A stretch of DNA of 64,000 nt, from the NCBI GenBank assembly GCA_014843695.1, contig CM026386.1, forward strand, positions 16,004,949 through 16,068,948, written 5' to 3'. Source of the DNA: Archivesica marissinica (taxonomy: Eukaryota > Mollusca > Bivalvia > Venerida > Vesicomyidae). The position numbers and the translations under genes were made by a program. Positions 11,759 to 28,062 of this stretch are shown here, in pieces (position 1 is the first letter of the stretch; every line of letters begins with the position of its first letter). A model generated the notes under the pieces. The model saw only the letters and a list, made by a program, of their open reading frames with translations, was not told the origin of the DNA and did not search any database.

Positions 11759-12055
11759 CTGCAAGTAAACCACAAACAATACTAGATTACAACACTGTGC
11801 GAAACACATAACTCATAAAATCCTCTTTATATGTGTCTATTAAGAATTGAAATTTGAAGGCGTATACGTGCATACTTGAGATTAATTTCCAAGCATCTGG
11901 GAAAGTTGGTACACGAAGACAAGATGGTATTTTCCAAATTGTTGAACTAGTAAATGAATTGTATAAAGAATTATTATAATGCAACCTTATATGTATGCTT
12001 GAAATACCCAGCTAGTATATGCCAGTTGCGCGGTGAATACACCCACTAACATCCT

Positions 12056-12180
12056 GTAGCATTTCTCAGAATTAATACACACACAAACATCCAGTGACAT
12101 TAGGTAGGATTTCTCAGAATTAATACACACACAAACATCCCGTGACATTAAGATTTCTCAGAATTAATACACACATAAAG
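12056..12180. repeat. Short tandem repeat, three units of about 43-50 bp (left copy)
   Basis: Three units of ATTTCTCAGAATTAATACAC followed by ACACAAACATCC..GTGACATTA, in the intron between the a exon 12257-12410 and b exon 11574-11758. The right copy is at 47093-47217. Confidence 0.8.
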
Positions 12181-12256
12181 AATGCAGTAAATACAAATAG
12201 TGTAATATTATACGATGAATTAATCTAATCAATTGAATGATCAAATCGACTAGTAC

Positions 12257-12410
12257 CCGTATCCAAGTGTGGCACAAATGACCTTAGCAGTCTCGTCACT
12301 GAACGTAATATAATTGCTGGATACCAAAGCCCATGTATTATTCACTTTCATCTCTACTAAACCTTCAGCATCGTGGTCATTTATTGGAACAAGCCGGAAG
12401 TCGTACTTTG
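12257..12410 (-). CDS. SRCR a exon, left copy of 47294-47447
   Basis: This is identical in reading frame and splice borders to 47294-47447, with C2 replaced by serine. In this copy the sequence upstream (higher coordinates) is cut by the deletion junction at 12645, so the EGF-like exon and the preceding SRCR a and b exons are absent and the next upstream host sequence is the 45-bp array. If this is an allele, transcripts would join an earlier b exon directly to this a exon in frame. Confidence 0.7.
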
Positions 12411-12597
12411 CTGAAATGAAAGCTACAAGTAAGTGGCGTTGGGTCCTGTTACCTGCCATTCTTAATAGACTGCATGTGAGCTTTGCTCATTTAACAATTT
12501 CATATTCTTCTCCTGTGCTTCATCGATGTTTGACATGTCAGTTTTTACACCGAATGTGTTCATAAAACCGAACTGCCAGCACTAGGATCCGCTACTG

Positions 12598-12645
12598 AGG
12601 GGATCTGTGATTCAGTAGTTAACATGTTGCGCTGCTAATCCAGGG
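12598..12645 (+). mobile_element. Truncated SINE at the deletion junction
   Basis: The first 48 bp of the SINE that is complete at 47635-47871, with its left target duplication (GATCCGCTACTG at 12586-12597). The SINE stops after ..CTAATCCAGGG and the 45-bp array follows at once, so this marks the rearrangement breakpoint in the left copy. Confidence 0.75.
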
Positions 12646-15600
12646 TCTGAATACGACAATTAATACAATAATTATACTAGTATATACCTGCCTGAATACG
12701 ACAATTACTACAATAATTATACTAGTATATACATGCCTGAATACGACAATTACTACAACAATTATACTAGTATATACATGTCTGAATACGACAATTACTA
12801 CAACAATTATACTAGTATATACATGCCTGAATACGACAATTACTACAACAATTATACTAGTATATACATGCCTGAATACGACAATTACTACAACAATTAT
12901 ACTAGTATATACATGCCTGAATACGACAATTACTACAACAATTATACTAGTATATACATGCCTGAATACGACAATTACTACAACAATTATACTAGTATAT
13001 ACATGTCTGAATACGACAATTACTACAATAATTATACTAGTATATACATGCCTGAATACGACAATTACTACAACAATTATACTAGTATATACATGTCTGA
13101 ATACGACAATTACTACAACAATTATACTAGTATATACATGTCTGAATACGACAATTACTACAACAATTATACTAGTATATACATGCCTGAATACGACAAT
13201 TACTACAACAATTATACTAGTATATACATGCCTGAATACGACAATTACTACAACAATTATACTAGTATATACATGCCTGAATACGACAATTACTACAACA
13301 ATTATACTAGTATATACATGTCTGAATACGACAATTACTACAATAATTATACTAGTATATACATGTCTGAATACGACAATTACTACAACAATTATACTAG
13401 TATATACATGTCTGAATACGACAATTACTACAACAATTATACTAGTATATACATGTCTGAATACGACAATTACTACAATAATTATACTAGTATATACATG
13501 CCTGAATACGACAATTACTACAACAATTATACTAGTATATACATGCCTGAATACGACAATTACTACAACAATTATACTAGTATATACATGTCTGAATACG
13601 ACAATTACTACAATAATTATACTAGTATATACATGTCTGAATACGACAATTACTACAATAATTATACTAGTATATACATGCCTGAATACGACAATTACTA
13701 CAATAATTATACTAGTATATACATGCCTGAATACGACAATTACTACAACAATTATACTAGTATATACATGTCTGAATACGACAATTACTACAATAATTAT
13801 ACTAGTATATACATGTCTGAATACGACAATTACTACAACAATTATACTAGTATATACATGTCTGAATACGACAATTACTACAACAATTATACTAGTATAT
13901 ACATGTCTGAATACGACAATTACTACATCAATTATACTAGTATATACATGTCTGAATACGACAATTACTACAACAATTATACTAGTATATACATGTCTGA
14001 ATACGACAATTACTACAACAATTATACTAGTATATACATGTCTGAATACGACAATTACTAAAATAATTATACTAGTATATACATGACTGAATACGAAACG
14101 TACTATAACAATTATACTAGTATATACTGAATACGACAATTACTACAACAATTATACTAGTATATACATGCCTGAATACGACAATTACTACAACAATTAT
14201 ACTAGTATATACATGCCTGAATACGACAATTACTACAATAATTATACTAGTATATACATGCCTGAATACGACAATTACTACAACAATTATACTAGTATAT
14301 ACAGGTCTGAATACGACAATTACTAAAATAATTATACTAGTATATACATGACTGAATACGAAACTTACTATAACAATTATACTAGTATATACTGAATACG
14401 ACAATTACTACAACAATTATACTAGTATATACATGTCTGAATACGACAATTACTACAATAATTATACTAGTATACACATGTCTGAATACGACAATTACTA
14501 CAACAAATATACTAGTATATACATGCCTGAATACGACAATTGATACAATAATTATACTAGTATATACATGCCTGAATACGACAATTACTATAACAATTAT
14601 ACTAGTATATACATGTCTGAATACGACAATTACTACAACAATTATACTAGTATATACATGTCTGAATACGACAATTACTACAACAATTATACTAGTATAT
14701 ACATGCCTGAATACGACAATTACTACAATAATTATACTAGTATATACATGTCTGAATACGACAATTACTACAACAATTATACTAGTATATACATGTCTGA
14801 ATACGACAATTACTACAACAATTATACTAGTATATACATGTCTGAATACGACAATTACTACAACAATTATACTAGTATATACATGTCTGAATACGACAAT
14901 TACTACAACAATTATACTAGTATATACATGTCTGAATACGACAATTACTACAACAATTATACTAGTATATACATGTCTGAATACGACAATTACTACAATA
15001 ATTATACTAGTATATACATGCCTGAATACGACAATTACTACAACAATTATACTAGTATATACATGTCTGAATACGACAATTACTACAACAATTATACTAG
15101 TATATACATGTCTGAATACGACAATTACTACAACAATTATACTAGTATATACATGTCTGAATACGACAATTACTACAACAATTATACTAGTATATACATG
15201 TCTGAATACGACAATTACTACAATAATTATACTAGTATATACATGCCTGAATACGACAATTACTACAACAATTATACTAGTATATACATGTCTGAATACG
15301 ACAATTACTACAACAATTATACTAGTATATACATGTCTGAATACGACAATTACTACAATAATTATACTAGTATATACATGCCTGAATACGACAATTACTA
15401 CAACAATTATACTAGTATATACATGTCTGAATACGACAATTACTACAACAATTATACTAGTATATACATGCCTGAATACGACAATTACTACAACAATTAT
15501 ACTAGTATATACATGTCTGAATACGACAATTACTACAACAATTATACTAGTATATACATGTCTGAATACGACAATTACTACAACAATTATACTAGTATAT

Positions 15601-18600
15601 ACATGCCTGAATACGACAATTACTACAACAATTATACTAGTATATACATGTCTGAATACGACAATTACTACAACAATTATACTAGTATATACATGTCTGA
15701 ATACGACAATTACTACAACAATTATACTAGTATATACATGTCTGAATACGACAATTACTACAATAATTATACTAGTATATACATGTCTGAATACGACAAT
15801 TACTACAACAATTATACTAGTATATACATGTCTGAATACGACAATTACTACAATAATTATACTAGTATATACATGCTGAATACGACAATTACTACAACAA
15901 TTATACTAGTATATACATGTCTGAATACGACAATTACTACAACAATTATACTAGTATATACATGCCTGAATACGACAATTACTACAACAATTATACTAGT
16001 ATATACATGTCTGAATACGACAATTACTACAATAATTATACTAGTATATACATGTCTGAATACGACAATTACTACAACAATTATACTAGTATATACATGC
16101 CTGAATACGACAATTACTACAACAATTATACTAGTATATACATGTCTGAATACGACAATATGCTGAATACGACAATTACTACAACAATTATACTAGTATA
16201 TACATGTCTGAATACGACAATTACTACAATAATTATACTAGTATATACATGTCTGAATACGACAATTACTACAACAATTATACTAGTATATACATGTCTG
16301 AATACGACAATTACTACAACAATTATACTAGTATATACATGCCTGAATACGACAATTACTACAACAATTATACTAGTATATACATGTCTGAATACGACAA
16401 TTACTACAACAATTATACTAGTATATACATGCCTGAATACGACAATTACTACAACAATTATACTAGTATATACATGTCTGAATACGACAATTACTACAAT
16501 AATTATACTAGTATATACATGCCTGAATACGACAATTACTACAACAATTATACTAGTATATACATGCCTGAATACGACAATTACTACAACAATTATACTA
16601 GTATATACATGTCTGAATACGACAATTACTACAATAATTATACTAGTATATACATGTCTGAATACGACAATTAATACAATAATTATACTGGTATATACAT
16701 GCCTGAATACGACAATTACTACAATAATTATACTAGTATATACATGTCTGAATACGACAATTACTACAATAATTATACTAGTATATACATGTCTGAATAC
16801 GACAATTACTACAATAATTATACTAGTATATACATGTCTGAATACGACAATTACTACAATAATTATACTAGTATATACATGTCTGAATACGACAATTACT
16901 ACAACAATTATACTAGTATATACATGCCTGAATACGACAATTACTACTATAATTATACTAGTATATACATGCCTGAATACGACAATTACTACAATAATTA
17001 TACTAGAATATACATGCCTGAATACGACAATTACTACAATAATTATACTAGTATATACATGTCTGAATACGACAATTACTACAACAATTATACTAGTATA
17101 TACATGTCTGAATACGACAATTACTACAACAATTATACTAGTATATACATGTCTGAATACGACAATTACTACAACAATTATACTAGTATATACATGTCTG
17201 AATACGACAATTACTACAACAATTATACTAGTATATACATGTCTGAATACGACAATTACTACAACAATTATACTAGTATATACATGCCTGAATACGACAA
17301 TTACTACAATAATTATACTAGTATATACATGTCTGAATACGACAATTACTACAACAATTATACTAGTATATACATGTCTGAATACGACAATTACTACAAC
17401 AATTATACTAGTATATACATGTCTGAATACGACAATTACTACAACAATTATACTAGTATATACATGTCTGAATACGACAATTACTACAACAATTATACTA
17501 GTATATACATGTCTGAATACGACAATTACTACAATAATTATACTAGTATATACATGTCTGAATACGACAATTACTACAACAATTATACTAGTATATACAT
17601 GTCTGAATACGACAATTACTACAACAATTATACTAGTATATACATGCCTGAATACGACAATTACTACAACAATTATACTAGTATATACATGTCTGAATAC
17701 GACAATTACTACAACAATTATACTAGTATATACATGCCTGAATACGACAATTACTACAACAATTATACTAGTATATACATGCCTGAATACGACAATTACT
17801 ACAACAATTATACTAGTATATACATGTCTAAAAACGACAATTATACAAATACTAGTATATACAGCTGAATACGACAATTACTACAATAATTATACTAGTA
17901 TATACATGCCTGAATACGACAATTACTACAATAATTATACTAGTATATACATGTCTGAATACGACAATTACTACAACAATTATACTAGTATATACATGTC
18001 TGAATACGACAATTACTACAACAATTATACTAGTATATACATGTCTGAATACGACAATTACTACAACAATTATACTAGTATATACATGTCTGAATACGAC
18101 AATTACTACAACAATTATACTAGTATATACATGTCTGAATACGACAATTACTACAATAATTATACTAGTATATACATGTCTGAATACGACAATTACTACA
18201 ATAATTATACTAGTATATACATGCTGAATACACAAATACAAAATACTAGTATATACATGTCTGAATACGACAATTACTACAACAATTATACTAGTATATA
18301 CATGTCTGAATACGACAATTACTACAATAATTATACTAGTATATACATGCCTGAATACGACAATTACTACAACAATTATACTAGTATATACATGCCTGAA
18401 TACGACAATTACTACAATAATTATACTAGTATATACATGCCTGAATACGACAATTACTACAATAATTATACTAGTATATACATGTCTGAATACGACAATT
18501 ACTACAATAATTATACTAGTATATACATGCCTGAATACGACAATTACTACAATAATTATACTAGTATATACATGTCTGAATACGACAATTACTACAACAA

Positions 18601-21600
18601 TTATACTAGTATATACATGTCTGAATACGACAATTACTACAACAATTATACTAGTATATACATGTCTGAATACGACAATTACTACAACAATTATACTAGT
18701 ATATACATGTCTGAATACGACAATTACTACAACAATTATACTAGTATATACATGTCTGAATACGACAATTACTACAATAATTATACTAGTATATACATGT
18801 CTGAATACGACAATTACTACAACAATTATACTAGTATATACATGTCTGAATACGACAATTACTACAACAATTATACTAGTATATACATGTCTGAATACGA
18901 CAATTACTACAATAATTATACTAGTATATACATGCCTGAATACGACAATTACTACAACAATTATACTAGTATATACATGTCTGAATACGACAATTACTAC
19001 AACAATTATACTAGTATATACATGTCTGAATACGACAATTACTACAACAATTATACTAGTATATACATGTCTGAATACGACAATTACTACAACAATTATA
19101 CTAGTATATACATGTCTGAATACGACAATTACTACAATAATTATACTAGTATATACATGTCTGAATACGACAATTACTACAACAATTATACTAGTATATA
19201 CATGTCTGAATACGACAATTACTACAACAATTATACTAGTATATACATGTCTGAATACGACAATTACTACAACAATTATACTAGTATATACATGTCTGAA
19301 TACGACAATTACTACAACAATTATACTAGTATATACATGTCTGAATACGACAATTACTACAATAATTATACTAGTATATACATGCCTGAATACGACAATT
19401 ACTACAACAATTATACTAGTATATACATGTCTGAATACGACAATTACTACAACAATTATACTAGTATATACATGTCTGAATACGACAATTACTACAACAA
19501 TTATACTAGTATATACATGTCTGAATACGACAATTACTACAACAATTATACTAGTATATACATGTCTGAATACGACAATTACTACAATAATTATACTAGT
19601 ATATACATGCCTGAATACGACAATTACTACAACAATTATACTAGTATATACATGTCTGAATACGACAATTACTACAACAATTATACTAGTATATACATGT
19701 CTGAATACGACAATTACTACAACAATTATACTAGTATATACATGTCTGAATACGACAATTACTACAACAATTATACTAGTATATACATGTCTGAATACGA
19801 CAATTACTACAACAATTATACTAGTATATACATGTCTGAATACGACAATTACTACAATAATTATACTAGTATATACATGCTGAATAAAAAAATATATATA
19901 TATACTGAATACGACAATTACTACAACAATTATACTAGTATATACATGCCTGAATACGACAATTACTACAACAATTATACTAGTATATACATGCCTGAAT
20001 ACGACAATTACTACAATAATTATACTAGTATATACATGCCTGAATACGACAATTACTACAACAATTATACTAGTATATACATGTCTGAATACGACAATTA
20101 CTACAATAATTATACTAGTATATACATGCTGAATACGACATTACTAAAAATTATACTAGTATATACTGAATACGACAATTACTACAACAATTATACTAGT
20201 ATATACATGTCTGAATACGACAATTACTACAATAATTATACTAGTATATACATGTCTGAATACGACAATTACTACAACAATTATACTAGTATATACATGC
20301 CTGAATACGACAATTACTACAACAATTATACTAGTATATACATGCCTGAATACGACAATTACTACAACAATTATACTAGTATATACATGTCTGAATACGA
20401 CAATTACTACAACAATTATACTAGTATATACATGTCTGAATACGACAATTACTACAACAATTATACTAGTATATACATGCCTGAATACGACAATTACTAC
20501 AACAATTATACTAGTATATACATGTCTGAATACGACAATTACTACAACAATTATACTAGTATATACATGTCTGAATACGACAATTACTACAACAATTATA
20601 CTAGAATATACATGTCTGATTACAACAATTACTACAACAATTATACAAGTATATACATGCCTGAATACGACACTTATTACAACAATTATACTAGCACATG
20701 TATATACCTGTCTGAATACGACAATTACTTCAACAATTATACTAGTATATACATGCCTGAATACGACAATTACTACAACAATTATACTAGTATATACATG
20801 CCTGAATACGACAATTACTACAACAATTATACTAGTACATGTATATACATGTCTGAATACGACATTTACTACAATAATTATACTAGTATATACATGTCTG
20901 AATACGACAATTACTACAATAATTATACTAGTTTATACATGCCTGAATACGACAATTACTACAATAATTATACTAGTATATACATGTCTGATTACGACAA
21001 TTACTACAATAATTATACTAGTATATACATGTCTGAATACGACAATTACTACAATAATTATACTAGTATATACATGCCTGAATACGACAATTACTACAAC
21101 AATTATACTAGTATATACATGTCTGAATACGACAATTACTACAATAATTATACTAGTATATACATGTCTGAATACGACAATTACTACAACAATTATACTA
21201 GTATATACATGTCTGAATACGACAATTACTACAACAATTATACTAGTATATACATGCCTGAATACGACAATTACTACAACAATTATACTAGTATATACAT
21301 GTCTGAATACGACAATTACTACAATAATTATACTAGTATATACATGCCTGAATACGACAATTTCTACAACAATTATACTAGTATATACATGCCTGAATAC
21401 GAAAATTACAACAACAATTATAATAGTATATACATGTCTGAATACAACAATTACTACAACAATTATACTAGTACATACATGCATGAATACGACAATTATT
21501 ACAATAATTATACTAGTATATACACGCCTGAATACGACAATTACTACAATAATTATACTAGTATATACATGCCTGAATACGACAATTACTACAATAATTA

Positions 21601-24600
21601 TACTAGTATATACATGTCTGAATACGACAATTACTATAACAATTATACTAGTATATACATGTCTGAATACGACAATTACTACAATAATTATACTAGTATA
21701 TACACATCTGAATACGAAAATTACTATAACAATTATACTAGTATATACATGCCTGAATACGACAATTACTACAACAATTATACTAGTATATACATGCCTG
21801 AATAGGACAATCACTACAACAATTATACTAGTATATACATGTCTGAATACGACAATTACTACAACAATTATACTAGTATATACATGTTTGAATACGACAA
21901 TTACTACAATAATTATACTAGTATATACAAGTCTGAATACGACAATTACTACAACAATTATACTAGAATATACATGTCTGATTACAACAATTACTACAAC
22001 AATTATACTAGTACATACATGTCTGAATACAACAATTACTACAATAATTATACTAGTATATACATGCCTGAATACGACAATTACTACAACAATTATACTA
22101 GTATATACATGTCTGAATACGACAATTACTACAATAATTATACTAGTTTATACATGTTTGAATACGACAATTACTACAACAATTATACTAGAATATACAT
22201 GTCTGATTACAACAATTACTACAACAATTATACAAGTATATACATGCCTGAATACGACACTTATTACAACAATTATACTAGCACATGTATATACCTGTCT
22301 GAATACGACAATTACTTCAACAATTATACTAGTATATACATGCCTGAATACGACAATTACTACAACAATTATACTAGTATATACATGCCTGAATACGACA
22401 ATTACTACAACAATTATACTAGTACATGTATATACATGTCTGAATACGACATTTACTACAATAATTATACTAGTATATACATGCCTGAATACGACAATTA
22501 CTACAATAATTATACTAGTATATACATGTCTGAATACGACAATTACTACAATAATTATACTAGTATATACATGCCTGAATACGACAATTACTACAATAAT
22601 TATACTAGTATATACATGTCTGAATACGACAATTACTACAATAATTATACTAGTATATACATGTCTGAATACGACAATTACTACAACAATTATACTAGTA
22701 TATACATGTCTGAATACGACAATTACTACAACAATTATACTAGTATATACATGTCTGAATACGACAATTACTACAACAATTATACTAGTATATACATGTC
22801 TGAATACGACAATTACTACAACAATATACTAGTATATACAGCCTGAATACACAATTACTACAACAATTATACTAGTATATACATGCCTGAATACGACAAT
22901 TACTACAATAATTATACTAGTATATACATGCCTGAATACGACAATTACTACAATAATTATACTAGTATATACATGCCTGAATACGACAATTACTACAACA
23001 ATTATACTAGTATATACATGTCTGAATACGACAATTACTACAACAATTATACTAGTATATACATGTCTGAATACGACAATTACTACAACAATTATACTAG
23101 TATATACATGTCTGAATACGACAATTACTACAACAATTATACTAGTATATACATGTCTGAATACGACAATTACTACAACATTATACTAGTATATACATGC
23201 CTGAATACGACAATTACTACAACAATTATACTAGTATATACATGTCTGAATACGACAATTACTACAACAATTATACTAGTATATACATGTCTGAATACGA
23301 CAATTACTACAATAATTATACTAGTATATACATGTCTGAATACGACAATTACTACAACAATTATACTAGTATATACATGTCTGAATACGACAATTACTAC
23401 AACAATTATACTAGTATATACATGTCTGAATACGACAATTACTACAATAATTATACTAGTATATACATGCCTGAATACGACAATTACTACATATTATACT
23501 AGTATATACATGTCTGAATACGACAATTACTATAACAATTATACTAGTATATACATGTCTGAATACGACAATTACTACAATAATTATACTAGTATATACA
23601 CATCTGAATACGACAATTACTATAACAATTATACTAGTATATACATGCCTGAATAGGACAATCACTACAACAATTATACTAGTATATACATGTCTTAATA
23701 CGACAATAACTACAACAATTATACTAGTATATACATGTCTGAATACGACAATTACTACAACAATTATACTAGTATATAAATGTCTGAATACGACAATTAC
23801 TACAATAATTATACTAGTATATACAAGTCTGAATACGACAATTACTACAACAATTATACTAGTATATACATGTCTGAATACGTCAATTACTACAACAATT
23901 ATACTAGTATATACATGCCTGAATACGACAATTACAACAACAATTATACTAGTATATACATGTCTGAATACGACAATTACTACAATAATTATACTAGTAT
24001 ATACATGTCTGAATACGACAATTACTACAACAATTATACTAGTATATACATGTCTGAATACAACAATTACTACAACAATTATACTAGTACATACATGCAT
24101 GAATACGACAATTACTACAGTAATTATACTAGTATATACATGCCTGAATACGACAATTACTACAATAATTATACTGGTATATACATGTCTGAATACGACA
24201 ATTACTATAACAATTATACTAGTATATACATGTCTGAATACGACAATTACTACAATAATTATACTAGTATATACACATCTGAATACGACAATTACTACAA
24301 CAATTATACTAGTATATACATGTCTGAATACAACAATTACAACAACAATTATACTAGTACATACATGCATGAATACGACAATTACTACAGTAATTATACT
24401 AGTATATACATGCATGAATACGACAATTACTACAATAATTATACTAGTATATACATGTCTGAATACGACAATTACTATAACAATTATACTAGTATATACA
24501 TGTCTGAATACGACAATTACTACAACAATTATACTAGTACATACATGCATGAATACGACAATTACTACAGTAATTATACTAGTATATACATGCCTGAATA

Positions 24601-27600
24601 CGACAATTACTACAATAATTATACTAGTATATACATGTCTGAATACGACAATTACTATAACAATTATACTAGTATATACATGTCTGAATACGACAATTAC
24701 TACAATAATTATACTAGTATATACACATCTGAATACGACAATTACTACAACAATTATACTAGTATATACATGTCTGAATACAACAATTACAACAACAATT
24801 ATACTAGTACATACATGCATGAATACGACAATTACTACAGTAATTATACTAGTATATACATGCATGAATACGACAATTACTACAATAATTATACTAGTAT
24901 ATACATGTCTGAATACGACAATTACTATAACAATTATACTAGTATATACATGTCTGAATACAACAATTACTACAACAATTATACTAGTACATACATGCAT
25001 GAATACGACAATTACTACAGTAATTATACTAGTATATACATGCCTGAATACGACAATTACTACAATAATTATACTAGTATATACATGTCTGAATACGACA
25101 ATTACTATAACAATTATACTAGTATATACATGTCTGAATACGACAATTACTACAATAATTATACTAGTATATACACATCTGAATACGACAATTACTATAA
25201 CAATTATACTAGTATATACATGCCTGAATAGGACAATCACTACAACAATTACACTAGTATATACATGTCTTAATACGACAATAACTACAATAATTATACT
25301 AGTATATACATGCCTGAATACGACAATTTCTACAACAATTATACTAGTATATACATGTCTGAATACGACAATTACTACAACAATTATACTAGTATATAAA
25401 TGTCTGAATACGACAATTACTACAATAATTATACTAGTATATACAAGTCTGAATACGACAATTACTACAACAATTATACTAGAATATACATGTCTGATTA
25501 CAACAATTACTACAACAATTATACAAGTATATACATGCCTGAATACGACACTTATTACAACAATTATACTAGTATATACATGTCTGAATACACAATTACT
25601 CACAATTATACAGTATATACACTGAATACGACAATTACTACAAAATTATACTAGTATATACATGCTGAATACGACAATTACTACAACAATTATACTAGTA
25701 TATACATGCCTGAATACGACAATTACTACAACAATTATACTAGTATATACATGCCTGAATACGACAATTACTACAACAATTATACTAGTACATGTATATA
25801 CATGTCTGAATACGACAATTACTACAACAATTATACTAGTATATACATGTCTGAATACGACAATTACTACAATAATTATACTAGTTTATACATGCCTGAA
25901 TACGACAATTACTACAATAATTATACTAGTATATACATGTCTGAATACGACAATTACTACAATAATTATACTAGTATATACATGTCTGAATACGACAATT
26001 ACTACAATAATTATACTAGTATATACATGTCTGAATACGACAATTACTACAACAATTATACTAGTATATACATGTCTGAATACGACAATTACTACAACAA
26101 TTATACTAGTATATACATGTCTGAATACGACAATTACTACAACAATTATACTAGTATATAATGTCTGAATACGCAATTACTACAATAATTATACTAGTAT
26201 ATAATGTCTGAATACGACAATACACAACAATTATACTAGTATATACATGTCTGAATACGACAATACTACAACAAAACAAAACAAAACACAAACACAAAAA
26301 ACAAAACACAAACACACACAAAAAACAAACACAAACACAAACACAAAAACAGTATATACATGCCTGAATACGACAATTACTACAACAATTATACTAGTAT
26401 ATACATGCTGAATACACAATTACTACAACAATTATACTAGTACATACATGCCTGAAAACGACAATTACTACATAATTATACTATATATACATGCCTGAAT
26501 ACGTAGTATATACATGCCTGAATACGACAATCACTACAACAATTATACTAGATATACATGTCTAATACACAATAACTACAAAATTATACTAGTACATACA
26601 TGCCTGAATACAACAATTACTACAATAATTATACTAGTATATACATGCCTGAATACGACAATTACTACAACAATTATACTAGTATATACATGTCTGAATA
26701 CGACAATTACTACAATAATTATACTAGTATATACATGTCTGAATACGACAATTACTACAACAATTATACTAGTATATACATATCTGAATACGACAATTAC
26801 TACAACAATTATACTAGTATATACATGCCTGAATACGACAATTACTACAACAATTATACTAGAATATACATGTCTGAATACGACAATTACTACAATAATT
26901 ATACTAACAGTATATACATGTCTGAATACGACAATTACTTCAACAATTATACTAGTATATACATGTCTGAATACAACAATTACTACAACAATTATACTAG
27001 TACATACATGCATGAATACGACAATTACTACAGTAGTTATACTAGTATATACATGCCTGAATACGACAATTACTACAATAATTATACTAGTATATACATG
27101 TCTGAATACGACAATTACTATAACAATTATACTAGTATATACATGTCTGAATACGACAATTACTACAATAATTATACTAGTATATACACATCTGAATACG
27201 ACAATTACTATAACAATTATACTAGTATATACATGCCTGAATAGGACAATCACTACAACAATTATACTAGTATATACATGTCTTAATACGACAATAACTA
27301 CAATAATTATACTAGTATATACATGCCTGAATACGACAATTTCTGCAACAATTATACTAGTATATACATGTCTGAATACGACAATTACTACAACAATTAT
27401 ACTAGTATATAAATGTCTGAATACGACAATTACTACAATAATTATACTAGTATATACAAGCCTGAATACGACAATTACTACAACAATTATACTAGAATAT
27501 ACATGTCTGATTACAACAATTACTACAACAATTATACAAGTATATACATGCCTGAATACGACACTTATTACAACAATTATACTAGCACATGTATATACCT

Positions 27601-28062
27601 GTCTGAATACGACAATTACTTCAACAATTATACTAATATATACATGCCTGAATACGACAATTACTACAACAATTATACTAGTATATACATGCCTGAATAC
27701 GACAATTACTACAACAATTATACTAGTACATGTATATACATGTCTGAATACGACATTTACTACAATAATTATACTAGTATATACATGTCTGAATACGACA
27801 ATTACTACAATAATTATACTAGTTTATACATGCCTGAATACGACAATTACTACAATAATTATACTAGTATATACATGTCTGATTACGACAATTACTACAA
27901 TAATTATACTAGTATCTACATGTCTGAATACGACAATTACTACAATAATTATACTAGTATATACATGCCTGAATACGACAATTACTACAACAATTATACT
28001 AGTATATACATGTCTGAATACGACAATTACTACAATAATTATACTAGTATATACATGCCTGA
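12646..28062. repeat. 45-bp minisatellite, giant array (about 340 units, runs into the gap)
   Basis: The unit is AATTACTACAACAATTATAC + TAGTATATACATG[T/C]CTGAATACGAC. It contains the perfect 12-bp palindrome TATACTAGTATA. The main variants are ACAAC/ACAAT and ATGTCTG/ATGCCTG. From 12646 to about 20570 units are highly uniform; from 20570 to 28062 diverged units, a 450-bp higher-order repeat and 6-bp insertions appear. Two plus frames and one minus frame are free of stops, giving artefactual frames up to 1962 codons (15917-21805). Indel-rich patches occur near 17830, 18230, 19880, 20130 and 25590-26600. Confidence 0.95.

Noticed and set aside
15917..21805. A 1962-codon open frame of Tyr/Asn-rich 15-residue repeats, and similar frames across 12619-28062 and 52831-54849
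   Set aside because: The 45-bp unit is a multiple of three and lacks stops in two plus frames and one minus frame, so long frames arise automatically. Frames jump where single-base slips occur, and both strands are open at once. No promoter, splice or flanking coding context.
12646..28062. CRISPR-like regular repeats
   Set aside because: There are no unique spacers; units are contiguous 42-50-bp tandem copies in a eukaryotic intron.
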